From the NCBI RefSeq assembly GCF_902459465.1, contig NC_047073.1, positions 11,843,036 to 11,907,035 on the forward strand: a stretch of 64,000 nucleotides of DNA. The letters are read 5' to 3'. Each line of letters begins with the position of its first letter. The stretch's first letter is position 1. Positions 47,166-61,100 of the stretch are shown piece by piece. This DNA is from Asterias rubens (taxonomy: Eukaryota > Echinodermata > Asteroidea > Forcipulatida > Asteriidae). The translations under genes were made by a program, and so were the position numbers. Below the pieces are notes generated by a model. That model made no database searches, had not been told where the DNA came from, and saw only the letters and a program-made list of their open reading frames with translations.

Positions 47166-47810
47166 ATTGCTACAATAGCTGAGTTTCCGTGTTAGAGTTG
47201 CCTTCTTTTTTGTTGCTTCAATGGTCACACACAAGAAGCCTACAGCGGCACATTAGCGGGGGGGGGGGGGGGGGGGGGATATTTTGACACTGAAGGCTTA
47301 ATTCAATCCATTTGGTCCGCTTTTGCGCTTATTTTTTGAACATTAACGCTGGGTAAATTCCATTGGCTTACAAGTTAACCCCGAGTTAACATTTTGTTCA
47401 AGGCCTCCCACACGCAGCGCAAAAGCCCGGCATGCATCACGTGCACGAACTGTACAAGTACGTGTCACATAGTCAGAAAATGTATATGTTCCATGTACCA
47501 CCCCTTTTTGCCATTGCATTTTTCATATCTTTCGCTCCCACAAAATACACCTTTTTTACTCATTTAAAATTATAATATTTCTGTTTTCTGGAAATAATAT
47601 TGTGCCTCTTTGAAATATTTCGAGAGGAAGGTAATAATTTTCATATTGTTACTTGTTCTTGACAGTGTTTCTTTACTATACCAATGTAGTGATTTAAGGG
47701 ACTATGTTAGACAGACAACACATACTGTAATGTGCTTCCAGCCAGAAACAAGAACAAACTCATGTGAATAAACTACAACATTAAACAGCTATATGCATAC
47801 TTTTACCTTT

Positions 47811-48163
47811 TAAAGGCACTGGACACTATTGGCAAATACTCAAAATACTTGGTAACGAGCAACAGAGAGCTGTTGATAGTGTAACCCTTTTTTTTTTACG
47901 GTGAGAAACGGCTCCATCTGAAGTGACGTAGTTTTTAACAAAGAGGTAATTTCTCACCAAAATAATAAAATACTTCAGGAGAAGCCTTTTATTGGGCATC
48001 TGAAAGCACACAAATAGTGTTTTTTTCTTTCATTTTCTTGCAAATTCGATAAACAATATTGATCAAAAAATAATGTTCACAGATTTGTAATTGTATGCAT
48101 GTTGAGATACACCAAGTGAAATACTGGTCTTTGACATTTACAAAAGGTGTCCAGTGCCTTTAA
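47811..48163. mobile_element. MITE family M1, diverged copy
   Basis: Ends 'taaaggcactggacactatt' and 'gtgtccagtgcctttaa'; the central hairpin is replaced. Confidence 0.75.
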
Positions 48164-48334
48164 CGAAAAAAAAAAACGATTGACCGACCCTTCAAAAAGG
48201 AACTCGACCAACAGTAGTGTAAGATTTAAAAGGAAAGTTAAACTCTGCAAAAGCACATTCGAACACCCTCCTTTTTTTGCCGATTATGGTGGGGTCACAG
48301 TAATGGCCCGAAAGAAATTGTGTTCTTTTTCAGT

Positions 48335-48710
48335 ATCTGAAAACCTACTTTTTATAAAGATGGAAATAGTATAGGAAGAAAAAAAATAGCAAACAAATAT
48401 TAATAGCCTGACGTTTCGACCTTATAAGCAGCGTCTTTCTAGCAAGGCTAAAAGGTGTATCTATAATTATAAACAACCGCTTGGCCAGCACATAAATGTT
48501 GCACCACAAACCACTAAAGAGAACGTTCTTTGCAAAACTACAGCAATTCAGTGATGATCTCGCAGTGATATCTGAACACATACTTTTTATAAAGATGGAA
48601 AAAGTATATTAACCAAAAAGTTGTATCTTAACGACCACTTGGCCAGCACTTGTGTTGCACCACAAACCATTACTAATGAGAACGTTCTTATATGCAATTG
48701 ACATACATCG
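48335..48710 (-). repeat. imperfect direct duplication carrying a hammerhead-like block
   Basis: 'ctttttataaagatggaa' recurs at 48348 and 48582; 'gttgcaccacaaacca' recurs near 48498 and 48655. The first unit contains, on the minus strand, 'agcctt..gaaacgtcaggct' (48400-48455); the second lacks it. This fits a tandemly arranged retroelement fragment with a deletion. Confidence 0.5.
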
Positions 48711-49664
48711 ATGGAGTGATAATTTTGTTTTCATTAAATCGTGTAGAAACGAAGACAGAAAATGCCTTTGTTTTAACCCTATCAATTCAATTCACACTAA
48801 AAATTGTTGCCATAATGTCAAAACTTAACACAGCATGACAGAATGAATAACATGTACAGTGTAATAATGAACAGAGGTTTTTAGAATCAGAGAAAATGAA
48901 CAGTCTATTATAGCTGTGTTCCTCCTCGTTTGATTTGAATACCGAAAATTACAGAAAAATGTAACCTACCTATGGTGACTGTCCAGGCTCAGGAGACGTG
49001 GCCTATGTGTCGTTAGCCTATAGAGAGACGAACTCATTATAAGCCATGTATCTGTCGTAACATTAATGTGACTGTGATGTCATCCCAGGCGGGTTTGAAC
49101 TCCCCAAAGAAGTCGGGGTGCCTGACACGGCTGTTGGTTCCGGGACCTTTTTTTAATCATTTCCGACAATGTTTGAACATACTTATACGGTTGGAGCGCA
49201 TAGCATGAAGTTCCAACCACTCCCCAGCAGTGTGCTTTTGGTAGTACGTGAACATTTTGAAGTGATGAAAAGTGAACTTTTAACAAAATGGCAGCATCTG
49301 GGGTGTCTGACCGAACTTTTGGAATGCGTAATTATTTTGATGTTTATGTTGATGTTTATGATTTATTGTTAAAGATCAAAAGAGTCAATGGGCGCTGATG
49401 TGAACAATAACTACTGTTCGTTTTGAACGTGGTGCCAGCCATACATTTTGTTTTCATAAACTTAACTTTACCCTGAACCCAACACACCGACCCCCACCCC
49501 CAATGAGGACCCACCCACATTCAAGTTTTGTATAAAATTATTGTAGATAGATTAGAAGCCCATTATTTTTCGTTTTTTTAGTTCGTAAAAATCTTTACTA
49601 AGGACAAAGCACTCTCCACGCCACCTGTTGTACTCAGTGTTGCGGTTTAAAGGTACTGGGGTCG

Positions 49665-49778
49665 ATTTCACAAAGAGTTAAGTCCTAACTTAGGACTAGT
49701 CCTAAGAGATACCAAACACGTATAGCTAGTCCTAAGTAAGGACGAGTAACTCGTCCTAACTCGAGATAAGACTAGTCT
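49665..49778. mobile_element. foldback MITE, 'gatttcacaaagagttaagt' family, truncated
   Basis: The left end is intact and the right end is cut exactly where an M1 element begins at 49779. Confidence 0.75.
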
Positions 49779-50167
49779 TAAAGGCAGTGGACACTATTGG
49801 TAATTGTCAAAGACTAGCCTTCACAGTTGGTGTACCTCAACATATGCATAAAATAACAAACCTGTGAAAATTTGAGTTCAATCGGTCATCGAACTTGCGA
49901 GATAATAATGAAAGAAAAAAACACCCTTGTCACACGAAGTTGTGTGCGTTTAGATGGTTGATCTCGAGACCTCAAGTTCTAAATCTGAGGTATCGAAATC
50001 AAATTCGTGGAAAATTATACTTCTTTCTCGAAAACTATGGCACTTCAGAGAGGGAGCCGTTTCTCACAATGTTTTATACCATCAACCTCTCCCCATTACT
50101 CGTTACCAAGTAAGGTTTCGTGCTAATAATTATTTTGAGTAATTACCAATAGTGTCCACTGCCTTTA
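49779..50167. mobile_element. MITE family M1, complete copy
   Basis: Both ends present. It follows the previous element without a spacer, and the missing part of that element is not found on its far side. Confidence 0.85.
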
Positions 50168-51660
50168 ACAGCGTGATCAGTCTGAACGTGATGTTACAGA
50201 CTGGTTTATATCTTGTCGGTACGTGTTTTATCTACTCCCACTAAATAATTTGGCAGCTGTCATGTTTTGGTAGTTTAGGGTTCCTGAAGGGACTTCACCG
50301 AACACGTTCTGGGTCATGACCCATCAATCTGTACCAGTATCAAAAACCACATGTTATGTCTGTGGCTACATTAGGTCAACACATTAGTAATTATTTTAAC
50401 AACGTGCAGATGCATGGTGCCCGATCGCACTGTTATTGAACTTGATGTTTGCTGATAGGCCTACTCTGATGCCGCAGTTTATGCTAACATGCCATGTAAC
50501 AACTTTGTTAAAACTGGGACTCCCTCGTTGATCCTAGGAACAGTCTATTTTCATAGCTTTGCTTTAGGAAAATAAAACTTGCCGAGGATCACCTCATCAA
50601 ACATAGTTTTAAGTATAACACCCAATGCAGATAACTATTGTAAAAGAAAGGAATGGAAGAAAAACCAAACGATCGTATTCTGTTGCTCAACTTTGTACCA
50701 CGGTGTTAATCAACTTAACGATAAATATAGACAAACATAAAACATAGGAACGTAACCTTTAATGACAAGGATAAAAGAAACCACAGGGAATCCAAACTCT
50801 CTCTAGGAAATCTTTATCAATTTTCGTTCACCCACCCTTCAAACAATGAGGACTGTTACAAGTTTTCATTTGTTCCAAGAACACTCGTTGTATAGACAAT
50901 ACCAAACGGGGACAACTTTATTTTACTCTCGATATGATGTCATCTCAGGAAAACAAAGCACTTTCAGAGCTCTGTACCCGATTTCACAAAACACGGTTTT
51001 AAGACCAGTACAGGATTGGCTGTAAATAATTTCACTGCATCAATTCAATTCCATTCAATTTAGATACACATTTTATTTCCATACTTCTATGACAAATATC
51101 GACAAGTATACATGTAACTATGGAGTAAAGCAACACAATTATTAAGTATAGCAGTATACAGTAAGCAGGATAAGTGTAAAATAGCTAGTATGGGGCTATG
51201 TTGCATGGTAGGCAGGAGGTTGTAAAACAAACAGTCACAGACAAACAAAGAAACAAACAGACTGAAATGCCAACACACCGGGATAGACGAACTATATAAG
51301 ACATGCAGCTACTCAGACACAGGATGCATATAATATAGATCAGAGATAAAACAATGAATTTATAAATAGCGAAAAGATGGCAAAACAGTAGGTGCGGAAG
51401 ATAGAATGTAAAGCTCGTTCAGGATAATAATTGTACAACGTCGAGTTAAGATGTCAATATTAGTCGCCAAGAAAAGACGTAATTTGGTAGATTATATGTC
51501 GTCAACAAAATACGTTAACAAAATACGTGTATAAAGCGTCTTATAGACGTCTGTCCCCACTGAGTAACGTGTCATCAACTTATTGAATTTAAATTTAATT
51601 TTACTCGCTTTATAGTATAATTACAAGGTTTTTACAAGGTAATAATGCATAATAAAGGAC

Positions 51661-51888
51661 TTCGCTCGTCCCCAGTGCCCTGCTTCTTTTAACCAAAGGC
51701 GCTGGGATGGGCAAACGTATCATGCACGCACATTGGTTTAACAATGCGCAGTCCCATCATGCATCACACTCACACTGCGCCATATTTCTATGCACTGCAT
51801 ACGTGAGGTACTTTCTGCACAAGAATCTGTGCAAGCGATTAGCCCATCCCAGCGGTTCTGGATAGACTGGCCGCTGGGGCCGAGCGAA
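51661..51888. mobile_element. foldback element, 'ttcgctcgtccccag' ends
   Basis: 15-bp inverted ends with one mismatch, plus inner 'gctgggatgggc' / 'gcccatcccagc'. Confidence 0.7.
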
Positions 51889-51894
51889 AATAAA

Positions 51895-52140
51895 TGACTA
51901 GGTCTAAAACATTAGTTCTACTTTCTAAGTTACCCAAACTCATCAGGGAATCATCTTCAACTGCCATTTTCAAAACAAAACTCAAAACCTACTTCTTCAA
52001 TCAGCCTCGTCATTAATCCTTTTTGTTGTTCTGTTTGTCTCTCCTTCCTCGCTTTGTTCTTGTTTTATTCATTGTTCAGCGCTTTGATCTGTGTTAAAGG
52101 CGCTATATAAATACCCATATTATTATTAGTATTATTATTC
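51895..52140 (+). mobile_element. CR1/L2-type LINE 3' end
   Basis: Encodes FKTKLKTYFFNQPRH before a stop, then 'ggcgctatataaataccc' and an ATT tail at 52121-52139. It ends 18 bp from the last exon of Reeler gene B. Confidence 0.7.
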
Positions 52141-52157
52141 TACTGGCACTGAGGGCG

Positions 52158-55100
52158 CTATTGGTGACGAGTTGTCCAGGCGGCAACGAGGATGGCAGTG
52201 AAGGCAAGCAGCACAAACGTGGTCCGACTCAAACTCAAGCACTGCGGGAACAGAGCTGCGAGATGAAAACAAAACAAACGTGTAAAGTTTCATTTAATTA
52301 ATAGTGGTTTTGGCAGATTTATTACTTAAACTCTGCTAAAAAAAACATTAACAATTATTTCAAACTTTGTCTCAAAAGGGGAGTACAGAGAGGCTAAGAA
52401 AAGGAGTATCCGTGCCCTAAAAAGTTGTTGCTTTATAATTCTGACATATAACTGTTGTGACATCAAACTTAGAAACATACCACTTGAGTTAACGTCACAT
52501 CCACGTCCAGAGGTAGTGCCTGCATTAAAGTAAAACATTATTAATGGTATTTTAAATGAAAACCGACAAGTGCACTTATCGAAAAGATGAGGGTTCGCCC
52601 CGGTGTTCCTGGCTGGATTGGCGGCATATTGCACCACAGCACCTTGTAAACCATTACATGGTGCTATATGTAAAAGGAGTAGATCTCATAATTCAAATAA
52701 AAACATAGTCCCACATACCTTGCAGGAAATACTGAATGGGAATAAACAAGTAACTAAGGTTCTAAAAAATTAGTTCTCATTTTATTTACAAATTGAAGAG
52801 TAGTCCCCGACCCGAGAGGGCGCTGTTCGTGACGTCAATCGAGGCATGTGTAGTCTGGCCCCGTACACTACGTCTGGGTACCTGATTGGTATGATGCCTA
52901 CGTACAGAACTACGGTCACGGAGCAGACTACACGCACTACGGCTGCTGTGCGGACGGTCCACACTCGGATTACCCTGCACGGTGAATCGCAAGCTAGACA
53001 TGTCCTCAAAGTTCAAACTTACCCAAAATTGTCGCGTTTGTCATACGCTCCTCTAGGTTCGTCACGTTTTTCAGGTACCTTCTTTGACTTCCCACTCTGT
53101 AAAAGTTGTTTGGATGGCGTCATGATTTAGATTAATTTTTCTCTTCATGTCATGTGTGATGTATTCCGGATTCGAAGCAAGACGGCTCGAAGTGTTCGCT
53201 GCACCCAGCGCTGAAAAAGACGACGGACCGGACCACTATTGCACTTGTGAGTCTGACCTTCGCGGCCCACAACCGCCTATACTTGGGATCTGCAGGAAAC
53301 ACATGCAACCTGACCCTATCTTTAGTTGTTTTGCTGCATCCATCAGCAATACACCAGGTCGGCATTGCCGGAAAAATTAAAAAAAAACTTTTATCGAAAC
53401 GTACTAACTCACGACTTGGACCGTACACGTACTTTGCACGTGTATTTACTCTACGCACGGCTGGCAAAGTCTGCCTCGATTGACGTCACAAAAGGGGTAG
53501 GCGGAGTCAGCCCCCCAAACAACTTTATCTATTGTTTTAACATAGAAATCGTGACAAACAATTACTAAAAAACATTGTTTTATTGTTCATAAGCATATAC
53601 TCTTAAGTTTGAAAGAAAGAAAAAAAAATCTATTTCCAGGTGACTTTAAGAAGATTACAAACCTGAAAGTGTGGTTGGTTCCTCGTCTTTTCCATTCGAA
53701 AAATAAATGATTGGAGATTCCACATTCGTCCAAAACTCACTTGCTGGCCCTTTAACAATCGTGGCCCTTCCAAAAACAAAAAAGTTCTACAAGTTTATTT
53801 CACAACGAATTTGATAAATTCATTACCTGAAATGTACCTTTAAAGCCCTTATACACTTTCGGTACAGAAAAAAAAGTTCACAGATTTACCAAAAAAAATT
53901 ACAGGGTTTACAGAGAGAGGGTAATGGTGAAAGACTTCTCCTGAAATATTAGTCCATGAAATGCTTTACTTTTAAAAACATGTCATGACACGGCGAAACG
54001 TGCGGAAACAAGAGTGGGTTTTCCCGTTACTTTTTCCCAACTCCGATGACCGACTGAGCCTAAATTTTCACTGGTTTATTATTTTATATATAAGTAGTTG
54101 TTATCTCCGTCGATAAGTGTATTTTGTTGTATTGTATTATCATTATTCCTTCAGGGTATTATCCTAAGGTATTTCTATTATTGTCCCGCCCGCTTTCCCC
54201 TTTATTTATTTCAACCACTGCATTTCTGGCATTTACTTTGTATTGCTTTGGAATGTCTAGTATGCCCCGGGTACCAACGAAGTGGGCGTTGGCTGCTTGG
54301 TACATATTATTCTTGCAGCGTACACCTTAGGCTCATTTCTGTTCTGATTCCGTTGTGTTCTGTTCGAGTTTATTAAGTTCTTCTCAGACATGTAATTTTC
54401 CGTAGCCATCTCCCGTAAGTAGCCTTGTTCTGTTTACAACTGTTATTTCTCGCATTTGTCTCCCTTATGTATAAATATCTTTATTTTAACCTTCGCAGTC
54501 AAAACTTCCCATATGTTAATATTTTCCTGTTCGGTATATTCAGCAAGTTGCCGTTTTCTTGTTTTCCTTATAGTTATTTATCACCGTTTGAGTCAACTCA
54601 CTAGGTTCCCCTTTTACGGCTTATGGTCTCTGGAGTTAATTTCTCGTGTAATTCATTTTCTTGCTGCTTCATTCAGTATTTATTCTATTGCTTGGAATTA
54701 TATTGTAGTGAACAAGTCCCCCGTTGTTTCCTGTATATTTATTGTTGGTTTATATAACGTTTATACCAGAATACCTCAGAACGTCCCCCGTTGTTTCCTG
54801 TATATTTATTGTTGGTTCATGTAATGTTTATACCAGAATACCGGTGAACGCCCCCAGAATACCGCAGAACATTTACCATGTGCACGGACGTAGTTTCTGA
54901 GTTTCTCCCGGCAATGATGTAAGTTTATTAAATGTATTAGTTATTTCACTGTTGTAATTTAACGCCGGATTTGTCTTTGTAGTGTCTTAGGCCGTGTCCG
55001 AAACGACGACTTCGGCTACAGCTACGTCTAGATCAGCGCGTCTACCAGTGTTGAAGAATAGGCAGACGCGCGCGATCTAGCCGTAGCTGTAGCCGAAGTC

Positions 55101-58100
55101 GCCGTTTCGGACACGGCCTTATATATATTCAAGTTTCACTTTTGTATCAGCCCTCGGTCGTTGCTTGGTTTATTGTTGTATCTCGTTCTGCATTTAAAGT
55201 TGTTTTTGTTAGACTGATATGGTTCACCTTTGTTCCCCTTCCCTTAATTGTTTAATAATGTGGATTTTTCATGTCATTTAATAAGCTATTTATGTGTTTG
55301 TTATTTATAGTTTTACCTGTGTAATGTTATACACTGAGTGCGAATAAATGGGAAAGCTCATCTAAAGGTCTCCGCCGTCTCCTTTGTACCGTGCATGTGA
55401 CAGTTGTGATACACAAAATGTGGGACTTGGACAATACTGTTTACCGAAAGTGTATAATGGCTTTAAAGCATTAACTTGCCTGCGGCATGGTTTTGAGTTC
55501 GTTCAGTACCAGAACAAAAACTTGTTGAATAACAATCAAGAACTTCCCAATAAGGAATTGTTCACTGATCGGTTCTCACAAAAAGAAAAGATCCGTAGCG
55601 ACCGAGTTGGGGTTTATGCTATCCCCACGCCAATACTTTTGTAAATCTGTATAATTGTAGACTTAGTAAAATAATTGAAAAACCAGCAGTACATAACATT
55701 TCCATATCCAGAGTTAGCACATCAAACTGATGCATTATGATACGATTTATTTTCTATATACACCGATGGACACTCCAAAATTTGTCATACTATTATAATT
55801 ACGATGTAAACTCGCTGGTCTTTCGGACAAAAATACTTAATGACAATATTACAAAAGCGTTTATGTGGTAGCCTATTACTTGAAAATGATAGGTCCCTGG
55901 TTCGAAGAAGGCGGTGTCCACGAAGCTGTTACGGCGGTCTTGGGTGCATTGCTGTTGTGTCCCCAAGCACTCTGCGGATTGAAAATTATGATATAATGAT
56001 ATCTGATATATGAAATTACCGTAAATTATAGGTCATTGAACAGGTCTCTATGAATATGGACAAAAAGTTAAGCGTGGTCGATTACATAATGTATGTTTCG
56101 GTTGAGTTTGTTAGTATTATAACACACCTCGTGCTTTATCTATAATCTGGTTGGCTGAAACACAGTCACGTGGGATGAACTAATAATGGTCTAGTGATCG
56201 CGCGCGCTTGTTTGCGGGAACTAGTTCCCGAGCGGGCACTAGTCTTTGAAAATAGTGCCTGGTTACGAGCGCCCTCTCTTGACTTAAATCTTGAACAGCA
56301 ACTACAAAACTTCCTTTCTTTTCCAGATTTCTGCTCTATTGAACATTAAGACCTCGGGCCTGTGAGTGACCAGAAGAGGGGCCTATTTCCCTTGGCCTTC
56401 GGCCTCGGGAAATAGGTCGCTCTTCTAGTCACTCAAAGTCCCTCAGGGGAATAGACGTACGCTAGTTACCTCATTGCCAGTCAATAATATGTGTATAATC
56501 AAAACAAAACTTTTTTACTATTCTTATTACTATTTTTTTCTGAGATATCGCCAAACTCACAAGGCTGGACGGCCACTTTAAGGTGAGGTCTACTAATAAC
56601 TGATTTTGGCTATCGACCCAATTCAACTGTCACCAGGGACACTCTGCCTGTTGCCAACTACCCCTTGGGCTGTATCATGGTTACCCTCTTCACATACCGT
56701 AAGAATGCTTGGGTATAGGAGCCTGGCTGGTGGAGCATGAATGCACTATACCTCACAACTTTTTACGAGAATAAGGGGAAGTGCCTAGGCAGTGGACACT
56801 ATTGGTAATTGTCAAAGACTAGCCTTCACAGTTGGTGTATCTCAACATTATGCATAAAATAACTAACCTGTAAAAATTTGAGCTCGATTGGTCGTCGGAG
56901 TTGCGAGATAACTATAAAGAAAAAAAACGCCCTTGCCACACGAAGTTGTGTGCGTTTAGATAGTTGATTTCGAGACCTCAAGTTCTAAATCTGAGGTCTC
57001 GAAATCAAATTCGTGGAAAATTACTTCTTTCTCGAAAACTATGGCACTTCAGAGGGAGCCGTTTCTCACAATGTTTTATACCGTCATCTCTCCCTATTAC
57101 TCGTCACCAAGAAATTTTTATGCTAATAATTATTTTGAGTAATTACCAATAGTGTCCACTGCCTTTAAAGCCAGTGGACACTATTGGTAAATGTCAAAGA
57201 CCAGTCTTCTCACTTGCTGTATCTCAACATATGCATAAAATAACAAACCTGTGAAAATTTGAGCTCAATCGGTTATCAAAGTTGCGAGATAACTATGAAA
57301 GAAAAAAGCACCCTTGTCACACGAAGTTGTGTGCTTTCAGATGCTTGATTTCGGGACCTCAAATTCTAAACTTGAGGTCTCGAAATCAAATTCGTGGAAA
57401 ATTACTTCTTTCTCGAAAACTACTCCATTTCAGAGGGAGCTGTTTCTCACAATGTTTTATACTACCAACCTCTCCCCTTTACTCGTTACGAAGTAAGGTT
57501 TTATGCTAATAATTATTTTGAGTAATTACCAATAGTGTCCACTGCCTTTAAGTGCACAAGTGTCATGACTGAACGGTGAACTAGACCGCTCGGCCACGAC
57601 ATGCCCCAATATCCAATGTTAACAAATTATTGCCGAATTTCAAAAAGTCGTTGCGTACCAGTTAGGCCATAATGTGGATTTGATTGTTCATGGGATAGTA
57701 CTTACTGCAACAGTTACGCATGTGATAAACTTAGTACCGCTGGAGACTGAAGTAAATTCTCCCAAAGCCTCAGTGATATCTCGTCCTGTTGCCTGGCGAC
57801 GAGCCTGTACAAACAACCCTGAGAACGCGTAGCCCCTGTTGGCCTGCACCGTTACTGTGTCCATAGAAAGTGGAAATAGAACAAAATACAGAATTGGAAA
57901 AAAAAAAAAACTTCGAAGATCACATACAAATTTACACGGTCTAATGATAATGATAGTAGAACACATTGAACATTTTCTGACTGAAATGTCATGTGAGAAA
58001 TAAATAAAACTAACTTCACGTTGGGAATTTATCGCTCAGAGAGCGTTTTGTTCATTTTTTTTTTTAAATCGATTACATGCAAAATGTTTAATCGTTTTTT

Positions 58101-61100
58101 TGATAACTATTTTATTGTGTCAAAGACGGTCGATCGATTTAAAACCTCGACAGGTTTGTCAGTTCATGTAGTATATGGTGGATTACATAAAGTGCTTACA
58201 CTGCCAGCAACTGTATTGTTAGCAAAAAACAATTCTGTAATATTCATTTAATTATGATGGGGAAGGCGCGGTCGTCTATGGCAAAACAGTGCAACTAATT
58301 TTGTGGTGTTTTTGAGAAAAACAGTTGTCTGGGTAAGTTGGGGGCGCTCTTTTCATATAGCCCGGTCTCGTTTTCGCACGTGGCTCCATTATCAAGATAC
58401 AACTATACAAATTGTGGTCTTTTTGCCTTTTTGTGTGTTTTGGTATGGCAAAACGCATTATGTTGACTTAGATACTTTGTTCTGGCAAAACGGTCCATTT
58501 ATAAGAAGCAGTCTTCTGCTTGACTGTAGCTATGTGTTCAGCACGTCAGTGTTTATCTGGTAGAAGAGGCTTTCATTATGATGTAGTGTTTTGGGTTTAG
58601 TAAATTTTTACCACTACGGTAGTGTTCACATGGCAGAACGCCTTATCTGTATGATACACCGTTTTTGCCAACAAAGAAATTCAGAAATGTTTCATTCTAT
58701 GTTACACTTTTTACATGGCAAAACAATGTATCTACAAGATGCTTCATTACTCCCTATCTTGTAATGTGTAAAGGACTCGTACCATGTAATACATGTGAAG
58801 CAGTGTTTTGTTTTGCCAGATATGGTGGTATGTGCATGACAGTATGATCTCATGGCTAGATCTAGACCATCTAACAGCATGCTATGCGCAATGCTACAGC
58901 ACCAACTGCAACAACATGTAGCCTTTTAGTTCAACTAAAATGAATGAGAAAATAGAAACCATTACAAAAACAGTAAGTTTTAATGAGCATGAACTGCTCA
59001 TGCTGTACTAGACATAGGCATCCTTCGAACCCAGTCACTAATGTTATGAATTGTAATGTCATTAACTCAAGCTGTGAATTGCCATACATCTACATGTACA
59101 CATTTTTTGTAGGTGTAAGTTTACTGTTTTGTAGGTGTAAGTTTACTGTTTTGTATGTGTAAGTTTACTGTTTTGTATGGTGCAAGTTTACTGTTTTGTA
59201 TGGTGCAAGTTTACTGTTTTGTATGGTGCAAGTTTACTGTTTTGTAGCTGTAAGTTTACTGTTTTGTAGGTGCAAGTTTACTGTTTTGTAGGTGCAAGTT
59301 TACTGTTTTGTAGGTGCAAGTTTACTGTTTTGTAGGTGCAAGTTTACTGTTTTGTAGGTGCAAGTTTACTGTTTTGTAGGTGCAAGTTTACTGTTTTGTA
59401 GGTGCAAGTTTACTGTTTTGTATGGTGCAAGTTTACTGTTTTGTATGGTGCAAGTTTACTGTTTTGTATGGTGCAAGTTTACTGTTTTGTAGGTGCAAGT
59501 TTACTGTTTTGTAGGTGCAAGTTTACTGTTTTGTAGGTGCAAGTTTACTGTTTTGTATGGTGCAAGTTTACTGTTTTGTAGGTGTAAGTTTACTGTTTTG
59601 TATGGTGCAAGTTCAATACACTAATCAAAATAAATTTGTACCGCAAAACATGAATTTTGTTTTTACAAAATCCTTAAAATACTCTTTAAAACCTCACCGT
59701 AATGAGCCGGAAACTAAATTTGTGTTTCTCCCCAGTTCCCCAAATCACTTATTAAAAAAAAATAATAAAAAATACGGTAGATTCAAACCAGTTCGAAAAC
59801 AAGATTTCTTGTTTCGGTTGATTAATGAGATCAAAACTGCCTTAGTGATGTTTTCATACTTACATATTGTAAGTTGAGTTGTATTTATTGATGTGTTGTT
59901 GTTCGATAAAGTTCATAAATGTGAATAATGTTGACCAAATTTGTAAAGTCATAATAAACAAAAATTAAATTTGAATCAATCGAAAATTACTTCTTCGCCG
60001 CATGTTTCTTTCTAAAAGGGATATTCAAATTTTGACAATCAACGTATTTGGTTGATAAATACTTAATAATAATAATAATAATAATAAGACTTGTAATGCG
60101 CACATATCCACCCTGCTGGGTGTTCAAGGCGCAGTAAAACCAAACACAAAACAAAAACAAAACACAACACAAAAGAAAAACAGACACAACAAAATTAGTC
60201 ATTGAAAACCTGTGACATAAGATAAGTTTTGAGAAGAGACTTGAATTTTGCAGTACAAAGACAAGATCGAAGACTAAGTGGTAGAGAGTTCCAGATGCGT
60301 GGCGCGGCCGAAGAAAAAGACCTGTCACCCCATGAGTGTCGAGACTTGGGTTCAATGAGGAGAAGCATAGAACTCGATCGAAGATTCCTTGATGGATACT
60401 TGTGATACAATTGTTTCAAAAAAAATTGTTTTACGCAGTTTAATAGGATCGTACAATTAGATACGTTGTTCTGCCATAAATTGACGTTTGTGTTAAACCT
60501 TTAAAATCGTTTACATTGTTTTGGTAGGAAATATTTTGGGAAAGCGGACAATTTATGGGAAGTAAGATAAGAACATTACTAATGATTTTTAAATTAATGA
60601 TTGATGCATTGTTTTGCCATAAAAATACATTATTTAATATTAGTAACATAAGTTGCATTATTGTCAATGAAATAACAAAAGTGGCAAATTAGACAATTTG
60701 TTTGGTAAAACAATGTAACTTCGCTTAAATATTAATAACAACAAAACCATTTGTTCTTTTCAAACGATTTTTTCTGGCTGATATGTCAACAACTCACAAA
60801 TATTCTGTAACAGTTTTAGTTGAATAGAGAAATACATTAAAAAATAGCAGACGATGAATCTTTGAAGCACTTTTTCTTAAAATGCTCATTTTCGAGTTGC
60901 ATTGTTTTGCCATGTGAACGGCCGGGGGGCCCTTCCATGGCAAAACAACACTCGAAAGACGTTCATATCTTTGTATATAACTATATGATTATTTCATTTG
61001 TCGCAAAGTATCATTATAGTATTACCGCAAATCCGGAGCGGTTATGTCAGTATGCAGGAAGAAATATCCCAATATTATTGCAGTAACACTTCTCAATCCT

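Larger units (their letters stand above)
44488..52157. other. intergenic region between the two Reeler genes
   Basis: No protein gene recognised. It contains LINE fragments, three M1 copies, one M2, one M3, a G tract at 47258-47278, hammerhead-like remnants at 47115 and 48408, and a foldback at 51661-51888. Stretches 45170-45890, 47170-47810 and 50170-51660 show nothing I can name. Confidence 0.5.

Noticed and set aside
59515-59877. 120-codon frame starting in the 22-bp minisatellite
   Set aside because: The N-terminal half is repeat translation; the rest has no recognisable domain or splice context.
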